DNA of 64,000 nt from Deltaproteobacteria bacterium (GCA_029261835.1 JAJDAO010000069.1:186001-250000), one strand, 5' to 3'. Positions 31,636 to 41,646 are shown, counted from the stretch's first letter. The notes: generated by a model not told the origin, from the letters alone. A program made the numbers and translations.

Positions 31636-32781
31636 CTACGCGACCGTGCGCGACGAACGCGGCCAGCCCACCGTCATGGCCACGGCCAATGCGATGAAGA
31701 GTGCAGCCAGTGCGAAGCGGCTCGTCGTCGTCAATAGGGGGACCGCCACCGCCACCTGCTGGTTGGCATTGGTGTTGGCAACCCAGTTGGCCGCGTACTC
31801 GATCGCGGTCAGGGGCACGATGACGTTGCGCGCGGTCCCAGCGGCGTTGTCATGCACGATCACCCAGTCGGTCGGGTTCTGGGGTGCATTGATGTCGTCG
31901 GGATCGCCGGCCGCGATGTAGCCGACGGCCGTGGTGACGTGCCCGAGCGTAAGCTTCGGATCCTGTCCGCCCTCGGACCACTCTTCGTCGTTGCCCCAGG
32001 GATCGGCCGGCGGGGGACCGGCGAGAAAGCCGTAGTAGTCGCCACCGAACTGCGATTCATCCGAAGCACCCGGCAGCGCCGCCAGGGTGCCCTGCAGCCC
32101 CACGTTCCAGTGGGACCAAGAGACGAGCACAGTGCGATTGGCGTTGATCTCGGTCACGATCTCCGCGAAGGCAGATGCCGCCGATGGGTGGGCGGTCGCG
32201 AGCACACCAGACGACTCGCTGCCCAGCGCGAAGCTCGCCCCGCGCGTCCCGGTGCTCCAGATCCCGACCCCGGGCGCCCCGGCCGCCGCCTGGACGATCA
32301 GGTCACGCAGACCGACATGGATGTCCTTCGTATAGGTGCCCACATGTGCGAGGTTGGCACGCATCGTCGAGCCGGAGTTGTTCGTGTCCATGTACCAGCC
32401 GACATCGGCGTCCATCGGTGCGGGCGAAGCCCCAGGAGCGGGCCTTGGATCTCCCAGGTTCCAATCGTGCCAGATGGGGGGTGCGGGCCAGGGAATCGGC
32501 GCACCCGGCACGGAGAACGCAACACCGTCCGCCACCGGAACACCGCGCACGTCTTCCCAGTGGCCGAGCAGATTCGAGGCGGATGCCGGTGCGCACCAGG
32601 CATCGAAGGGATCCGCGCCGGCAGTCGGATTCGGCCCGGGCCCGTCGGGCGGACCCACATACGTGTAGGGCTGATTCCAGTCCGGAACCTCCCCGCTGAC
32701 GAAGACGGCGGCCGCCTGCGCGGTGCTCGAGAGCCAGAACAGGCCGGCGAACATGAGCGGGACGAGACGAAGGACGGTCAT
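31636..32781 (-). CDS. C39-like cysteine peptidase-fold protein with CTERM sorting tail
   Basis: 381 residues from ATG 32781 (GAGGTGA upstream). A signal peptide ends near AQA (residue 23). The body has DPFDAWCAPASASNLLGHW with Cys at about 63 at the start of a helix, a later LGHVTTAVGYI and a DWVIVHDNA segment. This is the Cys/His/Asp order of C39-like papain-fold peptidases. The C-terminus has VPLLTTTSR, a hydrophobic segment (FALAALFIALAVAMTVGW) and a basic tail, as in IPTL/VPxx-CTERM proteins. It is probably an anchored surface peptidase or relative. Confidence 0.65.
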   Translation of the reverse strand: MTVLRLVPLMFAGLFWLSSTAQAAAVFVSGEVPDWNQPYTYVGPPDGPGPNPTAGADPFDAWCAPASASNLLGHWEDVRGVPVADGVAFSVPGAPIPWPAPPIWHDWNLGDPRPAPGASPAPMDADVGWYMDTNNSGSTMRANLAHVGTYTKDIHVGLRDLIVQAAAGAPGVGIWSTGTRGASFALGSESSGVLATAHPSAASAFAEIVTEINANRTVLVSWSHWNVGLQGTLAALPGASDESQFGGDYYGFLAGPPPADPWGNDEEWSEGGQDPKLTLGHVTTAVGYIAAGDPDDINAPQNPTDWVIVHDNAAGTARNVIVPLTAIEYAANWVANTNANQQVAVAVPLLTTTSRFALAALFIALAVAMTVGWPRSSRTVA

Positions 32782-33119
32782 GATGCTCACCTCACTTCGG
32801 CGCCGATCACGAGCGCCTCCGCAATGGTTCCGGAAGAGGAGTACTCCTGGGTATGTATCGACGCAACACACCTCAGGAAGAGGCGAATCTCGCTCTGGTC
32901 GCCAGCGGGCCGATTTCGCGCCAGTGTTTTGCCGCCCCCTGATGACTTGTTGCTGACCGCCTGCCGCGAAGTGACCGGGCCGGCAAGTCATGCGGCAAGC
33001 CCGCGGGACGAGCGATCGAACGTCATGACAGCTCATCCAGCTGAGCCGAAATCGCTGACGCCCTCCGATCTGGACATCGGTCGGCGTCCACGCGAGACGA
33101 AGGGGCGCGCGAAGAAACG
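32782..33119. other. Intergenic region upstream of the C39-like gene
   Basis: There is no gene. It contains a perfect 12-base palindrome, AGGAGTACTCCT (32837-32848), and a long-range inverted repeat TGACTTG/CAAGTCA near 32942-32990 that could end the upstream kinase transcript. Confidence 0.45.
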
Positions 33120-34583
33120 TCAGCCAGCAGCTGAGTCCGCCAGCGGCAGCGTTACGCTGACGGTGGAGCCAAGACCGGGCTCGCTCTCGATCGTGATCTT
33201 GCCACCGTGTGCTGCGACGACACCATGGCTGACGCTGAGACCGAGTCCGGTCCCGCCCTCGAGAAACCGTGTGGTGTAGAACGGGTCGAACACATTCTTC
33301 AGCGCCTCCGCTCCGATTCCGCGACCCCAATCCCGGACTACGATCTCGACCCCTTCGCTCGAGAGTCGCGCCCGCATTTCGATGCGACCGCCAGGGCTGC
33401 TGGCCTCAATGGCGTTGTGGACCAGATTGACGAGAGTCTCTTCGAGCTCGATCATGCTCACGAGAACGGGCATCTTGGACTCGTCGATGGCGAGTTCGAG
33501 CGTTACTTCTCGCTCGGACGCGTAGCCGGTGCACAGTTTGCAGGCTCTGCGCGCGAGTGTGCCGGCGCTCTCGACCTGTCGCGATGTCTCTTCACCACGG
33601 GAGAACTTGAGCACGTCCCTCACGATGCGGCCGCAGCGGGTCGCTTCGTCGACGATGACGTCGAGCGCCTGCGACGCGACTTCGGCTGCGTCGGGCTGGC
33701 CGTGACAGCGCTGCGCGTACTGGGCTGCGGCCAGGATCGAACCGACCGGGTTGTTGATCTGGTGCGCGATACCCGCCGCGAGTGTCCCCGTCGCCGCAAG
33801 CCTCTCCGAGCTGTGTAGCAACTTCTGCGAGGCGATGAGCGCCTTCGTTCGTGCCTCGACGAGCTCCTCCAGCTTCTCTCGATGGCGGTGCAGCTCGGCC
33901 TCGGCATACCGCCGCCGCCGGATATTCCTCACCACGGCGATCACCTTGTCGTTGCGAAACGGCACTATCCGCGCTTCGAAGGGGCAACCTTCTCCCGCTA
34001 TCGGCAACGTGTACTCGAAGCAGACGTGCCGCTTGCCGCTGGCGAGTTCAGTTAGCGCTTGCGCCAACTGGCGGCTGACGTCCGCCGGCAGAACGTCCTG
34101 CATGCGCCGACCCAGAAAACCCTCTGGTGGCAGATAGAGGTCGCTCTCAACGCCCGCTTGATACGCCAGAATGGTGCCGTCGAGCGTCATCTTGAAGAAG
34201 AGATCAGGCAGCGCCGACATGACGGCCAGGCGCTCCTCGATCAGCTCCTGCTGGCGCCGCATGCGCGGTCGCTGCGCCAGCGCGCCGCCGGCTACGAACG
34301 TGCCCACGAGCAGCGCAGCGAAGCCCGCGTCGAGCCAGCCGAGCTGGCGTTGACTGTTCTCGGGGAGCAGGTACGAGTTCAACAGTGCGTAGCCGGCAAG
34401 AGGCGCCAGCACCGCCACCAGCAACCAAGCGGAGACGTACGAATCGTTCGGCAGCCATTGACCGAGGCCGCGCGCAGACGGCGGCTCGCTCGCTCGTCGC
34501 TCTCCGTTCGCCCCCCGTCGAAGCACCGTCGGCGCGACCTCCCCTGGACCTCCAGCCGCTCCCTCAGTCCGCGCGTCCGACAT
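33120..34583 (-). CDS. Membrane sensor histidine kinase with PAS domain
   Basis: 487 residues. Two membrane segments lie at about 50-70 and 85-103, then a PAS domain (about 120-220) with a Cys-containing strand, a coiled coil, and HisKA with the phospho-accepting His in GIAHQINNPV. HATPase_c shows NLVHNAIEAS, DWGRGIG and GTGLGLSVSHG. There is no receiver domain and no response regulator adjacent. Its first 20 bases overlap the end of the VWA-FHA gene, so the two are co-translated, and it may sense signals connected with that protein. Confidence 0.9.
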   Translation of the reverse strand: MSDARTEGAAGGPGEVAPTVLRRGANGERRASEPPSARGLGQWLPNDSYVSAWLLVAVLAPLAGYALLNSYLLPENSQRQLGWLDAGFAALLVGTFVAGGALAQRPRMRRQQELIEERLAVMSALPDLFFKMTLDGTILAYQAGVESDLYLPPEGFLGRRMQDVLPADVSRQLAQALTELASGKRHVCFEYTLPIAGEGCPFEARIVPFRNDKVIAVVRNIRRRRYAEAELHRHREKLEELVEARTKALIASQKLLHSSERLAATGTLAAGIAHQINNPVGSILAAAQYAQRCHGQPDAAEVASQALDVIVDEATRCGRIVRDVLKFSRGEETSRQVESAGTLARRACKLCTGYASEREVTLELAIDESKMPVLVSMIELEETLVNLVHNAIEASSPGGRIEMRARLSSEGVEIVVRDWGRGIGAEALKNVFDPFYTTRFLEGGTGLGLSVSHGVVAAHGGKITIESEPGLGSTVSVTLPLADSAAG

Positions 34584-36459
34584 CTACGATATCGAGTGAC
34601 AAAGCGCGCCGCCGCTCCTCTTCCGATAGGAACTCGAAGGACATGACCTCGATCGCCTCGGAGTCCTCCCGAGCGGGCACGACCGTGACGCTGATCCAGG
34701 GGTCGCCGACCACACCGTATGTAATGACACACAGCGCCCTGCACTCTCGCCCTGCGGATGCCCAGGAGCCGAGCAGCTCCACCAGGAACTTCGCGTAGCC
34801 GCCGTGCTCTTGCTTGAACCAGACCGCCGCGTCGCCCATGCGTGCTGGCAACACGCAGAGCGCGTAGTGGATACCCGACTTGGAGAGCTGAGCGACCTGG
34901 CCGCTCTCGACCTCCTGACAGCGCTCGACCAGCTCCCTGGCCCTCTGCGAGAGCACGGACGTCATCTCGGAGGAAAGATAATCGTTGACAAACTCTCGAT
35001 GCTCTTGGCCCAAGAGACGCATCTTCTGCAGATGCGCTGCCAGGCACTCGTCGAACGCGGCCGCGTAATCGGGCGGTGCGGCCTTGGACAGGGCGCCTTC
35101 CTCCGGCCACTCTCCGGTTGTCGAACTGGGCGGGGCCGGAAGCGACGAGCCGTCGAGCGCGACGGTTCGGCCGCGCAGCTCGTGGTCCGGAATGATGAAG
35201 CGGAACTCGAAGTCGGAGAAGTCGACACGATCGCCGCTCTTCAGCTGGACCGGCTGGCTCTCGCGCAGTTCCTCGCCGTTCAAATAGGTGCCGTTCGTGC
35301 TGCGATGATCCTCCAACCGGAAGTAGCCGTCGACGAAGTCGATCGTGGCGTGGAAGCTGGAGATCGTCTCACGCCGAATGACGACATCATTGCTCCCGTC
35401 ACGCCCGATGCTCAAGCGCTGCTTGTCCAACGAGATGGGCAGGAGCCCGTTGACGCTGGCGTTCGCGACATCAACCAGCCTGGCACCCGGCTGGTTCGGG
35501 CTGGAGCGTAGCGGCGGGGCGGGCTCCGGTCCGAGACTTTCGGCGTGCCTTTGCGACGCCGCGCCCTCACGCCGGTAGCGGCGCAGCAGCAGCGGGGCCG
35601 CCACCACGAGCAGGATCGCGAGCAATCCGAACGAGAGCCACACGGCGTCGAACGTCCGAGCGGCCGGAGCAGAGGAGACCGGCGCGGACGCGCCGCCCCC
35701 GGCCCGCCCGGAGGGCGGAGAGTGCTCGCGGCGGTGCGGCGTCGCCACGATCTCGCCGATCCGCGTCAAGATGCCCGGGATGTCGCTGGCTCGGTAGACC
35801 CGGAAGTACTCGCCTTGAGTCGCAAGGGCCAGCGCCTGAATGAGCTCGACATCCGCTTCTTCGCTGAGCGCAATGCCGAAGATGCGAACACCCGCCCGCT
35901 CTCCCTCCGAGGCCAGGTCGCCCGTGAGCCAGCGCTTCCTCTCGACGTCACGCTGGCGATCGCCCGTATCGATGATTCCGTCCGTGATGAAGACGATCAG
36001 TTTGTCGGCCTCGGCACGGCCGCGGCTCTTGAGCTCGTAGATGGCCCGCTCGATTCCTGCTGGACTATCGGTGAGCAGCCCGCGGTAATCGATGCTCGCC
36101 ACGTTGGCCGTCCAGCGGGCGGCGCTCTGCGTGCCGTTGGCCGGCGAGAGCGGCTCGATCAGCCGCGCCTCCTCGTCGAAGAGCACGATACCGAGACGCG
36201 ACTCGGACGAGAGTCGCTCGGCGAAGTCCGTCACGACGCGGCGTGTGACAAAGCCCGGGTCGTTGGTCTTCATGCTGCCCGAGTTGTCGATCACGAAGAC
36301 CGCATCGAGCGGACGGGGCTCGGTAGCGGCGACTGACGGGACGATCAGGGCCGCCGATCCCAACGCGAGCGCCAGAGCGGCGACCCGCGATCGAGGGCGA
36401 GTCGTCCAGCATCCCGCTCGCATCAGCACCTGTATCCGCACTCGCATCGACATCCGCAT
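34564..36459 (-). CDS. VWA-FHA membrane protein
   Basis: 631 residues from ATG 36459. A signal/anchor segment (AALALALGSAALIVPSVA) precedes a von Willebrand factor A domain whose metal-ion-dependent adhesion site is DAVFVIDNSGSM. A membrane helix lies near residue 265 (WLSFGLLAILLVVAAPLLL). An FHA domain follows, with SIGRDGSNDVVI, SSFHATIDF and STNGTYLNG, the phosphothreonine-binding loops. The last 200 residues are a cytoplasmic domain of unknown kind. It could link a periplasmic binding event to Ser/Thr phosphorylation inside. ATGs at 36453 and 36447 are alternative starts. Confidence 0.88.
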   Translation of the reverse strand: MRMSMRVRIQVLMRAGCWTTRPRSRVAALALALGSAALIVPSVAATEPRPLDAVFVIDNSGSMKTNDPGFVTRRVVTDFAERLSSESRLGIVLFDEEARLIEPLSPANGTQSAARWTANVASIDYRGLLTDSPAGIERAIYELKSRGRAEADKLIVFITDGIIDTGDRQRDVERKRWLTGDLASEGERAGVRIFGIALSEEADVELIQALALATQGEYFRVYRASDIPGILTRIGEIVATPHRREHSPPSGRAGGGASAPVSSAPAARTFDAVWLSFGLLAILLVVAAPLLLRRYRREGAASQRHAESLGPEPAPPLRSSPNQPGARLVDVANASVNGLLPISLDKQRLSIGRDGSNDVVIRRETISSFHATIDFVDGYFRLEDHRSTNGTYLNGEELRESQPVQLKSGDRVDFSDFEFRFIIPDHELRGRTVALDGSSLPAPPSSTTGEWPEEGALSKAAPPDYAAAFDECLAAHLQKMRLLGQEHREFVNDYLSSEMTSVLSQRARELVERCQEVESGQVAQLSKSGIHYALCVLPARMGDAAVWFKQEHGGYAKFLVELLGSWASAGRECRALCVITYGVVGDPWISVTVVPAREDSEAIEVMSFEFLSEEERRRALSLDIVDVGRAD

Positions 36460-36726
36460 GCGACCCCACTCCACTTCGAGAAGCCGAACGCCACTGACTC
36501 GGCATCGCCTCGAGTATCTCATGTCGTCAGCCGCACGTCCCCAGAGAGTGAGTGTTCGATCGTGCCCACGAAGTGGGGGCGCCGCGCTGGAGGCTCACTT
36601 CGAGAAATCTTCCGACGGGGGCCGATCATGGGCAAGCTGCTGGAAAGCCGAGTGAAATCCCGATCGTGGCCGACTGCGGGCCGCGGGTTGGCCGCGGGCG
36701 GAGCACTTCGTACAATGCGTCCAGCC

Positions 36727-38334
36727 ATGTCCCAGCTCAGCACGACCCTCGACACCCGCGGTGAGCAGTTCGCAGCCAACTCGGAGCGGATGCAAGGTCT
36801 GGTCGAAGAGCTGCGAGCCCGGCAGACACGGGTCGCCGAGGGCGGCGGTGAGCGCGCCGTCGAGCGGCACCTGTCGCGCGGTAAGCTCCTGCCGCGCGAG
36901 CGCGTCAGAAGGCTGCTCGATCCCGGCTCCCCGTTCCTCGAGCTGTCGCCCCTCGCCGCGGGCGGCATGTACGGCGATCAAGTGCCCGCGGCCGGTATCA
37001 TTACTGGCATCGGGCGCGTGGTCGGACGCGAGTGCGTGGTCATCTGCAACGACGCGACCGTCAAGGGCGGGACCTACTACCCGGTGACGGTCAAGAAACA
37101 CCTGCGGGCGCAGGAGATCGCGAGGCAGAACGAGCTGCCGTGCATCTACCTGGTGGATTCCGGCGGCGCGAATCTACCCAACCAGGACGATGTCTTCCCC
37201 GACCGCGATCACTTCGGGCGCATCTTCTACAACCAGGCGACCATGAGCGGCGCCGGCATTCCGCAGATCGCCGTCGTGATGGGTTCCTGTACGGCGGGGG
37301 GTGCCTACGTCCCCGCCATGGCAGACGAGAGCATCATCGTACGGCGACAGGGAACGATCTTCCTCGCCGGACCGCCGCTCGTGAAGGCGGCCACCGGCGA
37401 GCAGGTGAGCGCCGAAGAGCTCGGCGGCGCCGATGTCCACTCACGCACGAGCGGCGTGACCGACCACTACGCCATGGACGACCAACACGCCCTGGCGCTC
37501 GCGCGCCGCGTGGTGCGAAACCTGGGCAGACCCAAGCACGTGGGGATCGAGCTGCGGGAACCACGGCCGCCCGCACACGACCCGGAAGAGCTGCTCGGCA
37601 CGATCCCGAGCGACACCCGCACACCGTATGACGCGCGCGAGGTAATCGCCCGCATCGTCGACGGCAGTGAACTCGACGAGTTCAAGCGGCTCTACGGCAC
37701 CACGCTGGTCACGGGCTTCGCCCACATCCACGGCTACCCGGTGGGCATCATCGCCAACAACGGCGTGCTCTTCAGCGAGTCCGCGCTCAAGGGTGCACAC
37801 TTCATCGAGCTCTGCTGCCAACGCGGCATCCCGCTCGTCTTCTTGCAGAACATCACCGGCTTCATGGTGGGCAAGAAGTACGAGGCGGGCGGCATCGCGA
37901 AGGATGGCGCCAAAATGGTCACCGCGGTGGCCTGTGCGCGGGTCCCCAAGCTCACCGTCATCATCGGTGGCTCGTTCGGCGCCGGCAACTATGGCATGTG
38001 CGGCCGCGCCTATGACCCGCGCCTGCTATTCATGTGGCCCAATTCCCGCATTAGCGTCATGGGCGGGGAGCAGGCTGCTCGCGTGCTTGCGACAGTCCGG
38101 AGGGAAGCCATGCAGGCGCGGGGCGAGAGCTGGAGCCCCGACGAGGAGGAGTCCTTCATGGCGCCCATCCGCGAGCAGTACGAGCATCAGGGACACCCGT
38201 ACTACGCCACCGCGCGACTCTGGGACGACGGAATCATCGACCCGCGAGACACACGACGGGTGCTTGCGCTGGGAATCAGTGCAACGTTGTGCGCCCCCAT
38301 CTCGCAGACGCCCTTCGGCGTCTTCCGGATGTAG
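36727..38334 (+). CDS. mccB: Acyl-CoA carboxylase carboxyltransferase (beta) subunit, methylcrotonyl-CoA type
   Basis: 535 residues, the usual MccB length. It transfers carboxyl from biotin to the acyl-CoA. Crotonase-fold blocks are GIGRVVGRECVVICND, KGGTYYPVTVKKHLRAQEIA, LVDSGGANLPNQDDVFPDR, and the C-terminal GGSFGAGNYGMCGRAYDPR and MWPNSRISVMGGEQAARVL. The residues GGTYYP and NYGMCGR are typical for methylcrotonyl- and geranyl-CoA carboxylases rather than propionyl-CoA ones. I chose MSQLSTTLD as the start because family members begin so; ATG 36715 is four codons upstream. The gene for the biotin subunit follows after two bases. Confidence 0.9.
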   Translation: MSQLSTTLDTRGEQFAANSERMQGLVEELRARQTRVAEGGGERAVERHLSRGKLLPRERVRRLLDPGSPFLELSPLAAGGMYGDQVPAAGIITGIGRVVGRECVVICNDATVKGGTYYPVTVKKHLRAQEIARQNELPCIYLVDSGGANLPNQDDVFPDRDHFGRIFYNQATMSGAGIPQIAVVMGSCTAGGAYVPAMADESIIVRRQGTIFLAGPPLVKAATGEQVSAEELGGADVHSRTSGVTDHYAMDDQHALALARRVVRNLGRPKHVGIELREPRPPAHDPEELLGTIPSDTRTPYDAREVIARIVDGSELDEFKRLYGTTLVTGFAHIHGYPVGIIANNGVLFSESALKGAHFIELCCQRGIPLVFLQNITGFMVGKKYEAGGIAKDGAKMVTAVACARVPKLTVIIGGSFGAGNYGMCGRAYDPRLLFMWPNSRISVMGGEQAARVLATVRREAMQARGESWSPDEEESFMAPIREQYEHQGHPYYATARLWDDGIIDPRDTRRVLALGISATLCAPISQTPFGVFRM

Positions 38335-38336
38335 CG

Positions 38337-40337
38337 ATGTTCGAGACGATTCTCATCGCCAACCGAGGCGAGATCGCCTGTCGCGTCATCCGCACGGCAA
38401 GACACATGGGGATTCGCACCGTGGCGGTCTTCTCCGAGGCGGATCGTGATGCGCTGCACGTACGCGCCGCGAACGTCGCGATCCCGATCGGCCGAGCCCC
38501 CGCAGTCGAGAGCTACTTGTGCGGTGAGCGAATTCTCGAAGCAGCGCGGCGTACCGCCGCTGAAGCCATCCACCCGGGCTACGGCTTCCTGTCGGAGAAC
38601 GCCGACTTCGCCGAGGCCTGTGTCGGGGCCGGCATCGAGTTCATCGGCCCGCCCGCTGACGCCATTCGCACCATGGGGCTCAAGGATGCCGCCAAGCTGC
38701 GGATGGAGGAGGCCGGCGTACCGGTGGTGCCGGGCTACCACGGCACGACACAGGACAGCGCCGAGCTGCTCCGAAGAGCCGAGCGCATCGGGTTCCCCGT
38801 GCTCATCAAGGCGATCGCGGGCGGCGGCGGCAAGGGGATGCGCCGCGTCGAGAGCGCCGCGGACTTCGACGCCGCGCTGGCGATCGCCCAGCGCGAAGCG
38901 GAGTCGGCCTTTGGCGATGCCCGTGTCCTGATCGAGAAGTACCTCACCACGCCGCGTCACATCGAGATCCAGGTCTTCGCCGACGCGCACGGCAATACGC
39001 TGCACCTATTCGAACGCGACTGCTCGCTACAGCGCCGGCACCAGAAGGTGATCGAAGAGGCACCTGGGCCGGGGGTTGCGCCCGCCATGCGCGGAGCCAT
39101 GGGTGAAGCGGCAGTCCAGGCCGCCAAGGCGATTGGCTATCGAGGCGCGGGCACAGTTGAATTCATCGTCGATGTGGCAAACGGCCTGACCGAGGCGCCC
39201 TTCTACTTCATGGAAATGAACACGCGGCTCCAGGTCGAGCACGCGGTCACCGAGGCCGTCACCGGCGCCGATCTGGTGGAGTGGCAGCTCCGGGTGGCGG
39301 CCGGGGAGCCATTGCCGTGCAGCCAATCGGATCTCGTGCTCGCCGGTCACGCCATCGAGGCACGCGTCTACGCCGAGGATCCAGCACGCGGCTACTTGCC
39401 CCAGACGGGCAAGCTCGTGCGGCTGCGGCCGCCCCTCGAAGACGAGCATGTTCGCGTCGACATCGGGGTCGCGGAAGGCGATCGAGTGAGCGTCTACTAC
39501 GACCCCATGATCGCCAAGCTGATCGTGCACGACCGCGACCGCGACAGCGCACTGCGAAGACTGCGCCGCGCACTCGAGGGCTTCGAGCTGGTCGGGCCGA
39601 ATACCAATCTCGCTCTGCTGCGCGCTGTGGCGGCACACGCTGCCTTCGCACGAGCCGAGCTCGATACCGGCTTTCTGGAGCGCCACGCCGACGCGCTACT
39701 CGCCAATGCGAACGACGCGCCGACCGAGTTGGTGGCGCTCGCCTGCCTGGGGCTGTTGCAGGCGCGCGCGGTTTCCGCACGAGCCGAAGCCCGCGAGGAC
39801 CGGTGGTCGCCGTGGGCCGAAACAGACGCCTTTCGTTTGAACGAAGACGGCTTTGATCTCTTCCACCTGCGTTGCGGCAAGCGGGATCTCGAGGTGGCGA
39901 TTCACTTTCGATCGGATGCGCTGACGCTCGCTTGGGAGGAACATTCGCTGCTCGCGCGCGATATCAGCCTGCAGGGCGACCGCGTCAGCGCCACCATCGA
40001 CGACGTGCGCCACTCGGGCGTCTTCGTGGACGACGGCAGCTCGCTCCACATCCTTCAGGCGGGTCGGCACCTGCAACTCGCCCGCGTGTCGGAGACCGCC
40101 GGACTGGATGAGGAGGCGGCGAATGGCGGTGCGGTGCGTGCCCCGATGCCGGGCAAGATCATCGATGTTCTGGTGGCAGAGGGCGACCGCGTGCGCCGCG
40201 GCCAGCCACTGATTCGGCTCGAGGCGATGAAGATGGAGCACACCCTTTGCGCCACGGGCGACGGCGTCGTCGAACAGCTCTCCGCCCGCCCCGGAGACCA
40301 GGTGGAAGAAGGCGCCGTGCTGCTGGCGGTTGGCTAG
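38337..40337 (+). CDS. mccA: Biotin carboxylase/carrier (alpha) subunit of the acyl-CoA carboxylase
   Basis: 666 residues in the order biotin carboxylase (1-450), central domain, biotin carrier (about 590-666). Motifs are ETILIANRGEIACRVIRTAR, HPGYGFLSENADFA, the ATP-grasp loop KAIAGGGGKGMRRV, the lid FFERDCSLQRRHQKVIEEAP with one residue varied, and FMEMNTRLQVEHAVTE. The biotinylated lysine lies in EAMKMEH. Together with mccB it makes the leucine-degradation-type carboxylase. No isovaleryl-CoA dehydrogenase or methylglutaconyl-CoA hydratase gene is next to it. Confidence 0.93.
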   Translation: MFETILIANRGEIACRVIRTARHMGIRTVAVFSEADRDALHVRAANVAIPIGRAPAVESYLCGERILEAARRTAAEAIHPGYGFLSENADFAEACVGAGIEFIGPPADAIRTMGLKDAAKLRMEEAGVPVVPGYHGTTQDSAELLRRAERIGFPVLIKAIAGGGGKGMRRVESAADFDAALAIAQREAESAFGDARVLIEKYLTTPRHIEIQVFADAHGNTLHLFERDCSLQRRHQKVIEEAPGPGVAPAMRGAMGEAAVQAAKAIGYRGAGTVEFIVDVANGLTEAPFYFMEMNTRLQVEHAVTEAVTGADLVEWQLRVAAGEPLPCSQSDLVLAGHAIEARVYAEDPARGYLPQTGKLVRLRPPLEDEHVRVDIGVAEGDRVSVYYDPMIAKLIVHDRDRDSALRRLRRALEGFELVGPNTNLALLRAVAAHAAFARAELDTGFLERHADALLANANDAPTELVALACLGLLQARAVSARAEAREDRWSPWAETDAFRLNEDGFDLFHLRCGKRDLEVAIHFRSDALTLAWEEHSLLARDISLQGDRVSATIDDVRHSGVFVDDGSSLHILQAGRHLQLARVSETAGLDEEAANGGAVRAPMPGKIIDVLVAEGDRVRRGQPLIRLEAMKMEHTLCATGDGVVEQLSARPGDQVEEGAVLLAVG

Positions 40338-40441
40338 CCGGGCTTACTCTGGCGACCGCGAACATGGTAGGATTGCGACCGCTGGTGGCCGACGCGCCTC
40401 TTGTGCGACGAGCCGGTCAAGCTGTCACGGAGGTTCCAACC

Positions 40442-40909
40442 ATGCGTTGCACGCTCATCACCTTCTTGTTGACATCTTCGCTCGCGGCGCTGTTGGGAGT
40501 TGCGGGCTGCAGCACGTCTGGACCCGCCTTCCAGGAGGAAGCGGTGACCGGCGATCGCGCCCTGGTCTATATCTTTCGCGAGAGCGCCGTCGGGGGAAGT
40601 GCCAGTGCCTTCAAGATCTTCGCCAACGGTGAGCACATCACCAACATGTCCAACGGCGGCTACTACCCGTACTCTGCTGCGGCCGGGAAGCTCGAGCTGA
40701 AGGCGAAGATAAAGGCCAATGCGCTCAACTTCGGTCTTGGTATCACCTTCACGGCCCAGCCCGAGCTGGCGCTCGATGTAGTCGGCGGGGAGACGTACTT
40801 CGTGCAATTCGAATTCGGCTCTCTCGGCGGTCCGAAGCTCAAGCTCGTCGATCGACAGGTCGGACTCGACAAGATCCGCGATTGCAACAAGACAGAGGCA
40901 CTTCTCTGA
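40442..40909 (+). CDS. DUF2846-like lipoprotein
   Basis: 155 residues. Signal peptide and lipobox LLGVAGC put the lipidated Cys at residue 23. The mature part has ALVYIFRESAVGGSASAFKIFANG and a later GGETYFVQFEFG, the beta-rich pattern of DUF2846 proteins. The function is unknown. It lies 104 bases after mccA and is convergent with the TetR gene. Confidence 0.75.
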   Translation: MRCTLITFLLTSSLAALLGVAGCSTSGPAFQEEAVTGDRALVYIFRESAVGGSASAFKIFANGEHITNMSNGGYYPYSAAAGKLELKAKIKANALNFGLGITFTAQPELALDVVGGETYFVQFEFGSLGGPKLKLVDRQVGLDKIRDCNKTEALL

Positions 40910-40922
40910 TCGGCCTTGCGGA

Positions 40923-41603
40923 TCAGCGATCTGGCCCGAGCACCTGCCCGGACTCGGTCGCGATGCCGTCGAGAATGCACGCGAGACCGTAGTCGAAGAG
41001 ATCGGACACGCTGATCTTCTCGTAGTCGTCGGCCAGCGCTCGCACGCGCTCCGCCAGGCCATCGGGCTCGGCCGCGGTGGTCTCCTTCGCCAGAGCCCGA
41101 ACGACCTCCGTCGGAGGCGGGCCCTCGGGAATGCTGACCTCGATTCTCGTTACGCCGACGACGTGCCAGACCAGAGTCTGACCCGCCAGGATCGCCTGAC
41201 GCCCACTGAAGCCCGCCTCCAGCAGCACGCGGGTCACCAGCGCGCTGGCCCGCACGTTGAACGGCGCCAGCAGGTTGCCGTGCGCTTCGAGTAGGACGAT
41301 CTCGGGGTGAGCGAGGATCTGCGCCCGCATGGCTTGGCAGAGTGCAGCACAGCGCTCGCGCCAGGGGCCGGCCGGCGGCGGCTCCAGCTCGACGCGCTCC
41401 AGGTTGAAGAGGGCCAGGGCTGAGAGCAGCTCCTGTTTGCTGCGGAAGTGCCAGTAGAGCGCAGCGGGGTCGACACCCAGCTCGGCCGCCAGACGGCGCA
41501 TGCTGAGCCCGTCGACGCCGTCCGCCTCCACCAGCACGAGCGCGGCCTGCAGGATTCGGCGCTGCTTCTGCGTCCAGTGCTGGAGGCTCTGGTCCACTGT
41601 CAT
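40923..41603 (-). CDS. TetR-family transcriptional regulator
   Basis: 226 residues from ATG 41603. The N-terminal helix-turn-helix is LVEADGVDGLSMRRLAAELGVDPAALYWHFRSKQEL, which matches TetR subgroups such as TetR_C tetracyclin-like regulators. The C-terminal ligand-binding domain is helical and hydrophobic. It is divergent from the molybdenum enzyme operon and the shared 150-base region holds three matching palindromes, so it very likely represses both itself and the operon. The ligand is unknown but is probably small and hydrophobic, such as the enzyme's substrate. Confidence 0.9.
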   Translation of the reverse strand: MTVDQSLQHWTQKQRRILQAALVLVEADGVDGLSMRRLAAELGVDPAALYWHFRSKQELLSALALFNLERVELEPPPAGPWRERCAALCQAMRAQILAHPEIVLLEAHGNLLAPFNVRASALVTRVLLEAGFSGRQAILAGQTLVWHVVGVTRIEVSIPEGPPPTEVVRALAKETTAAEPDGLAERVRALADDYEKISVSDLFDYGLACILDGIATESGQVLGPDR

Positions 41604-41646
41604 TCGTACACCGATCGAGCCGTTGATCCCCCAAGGGAAGGTTTCA

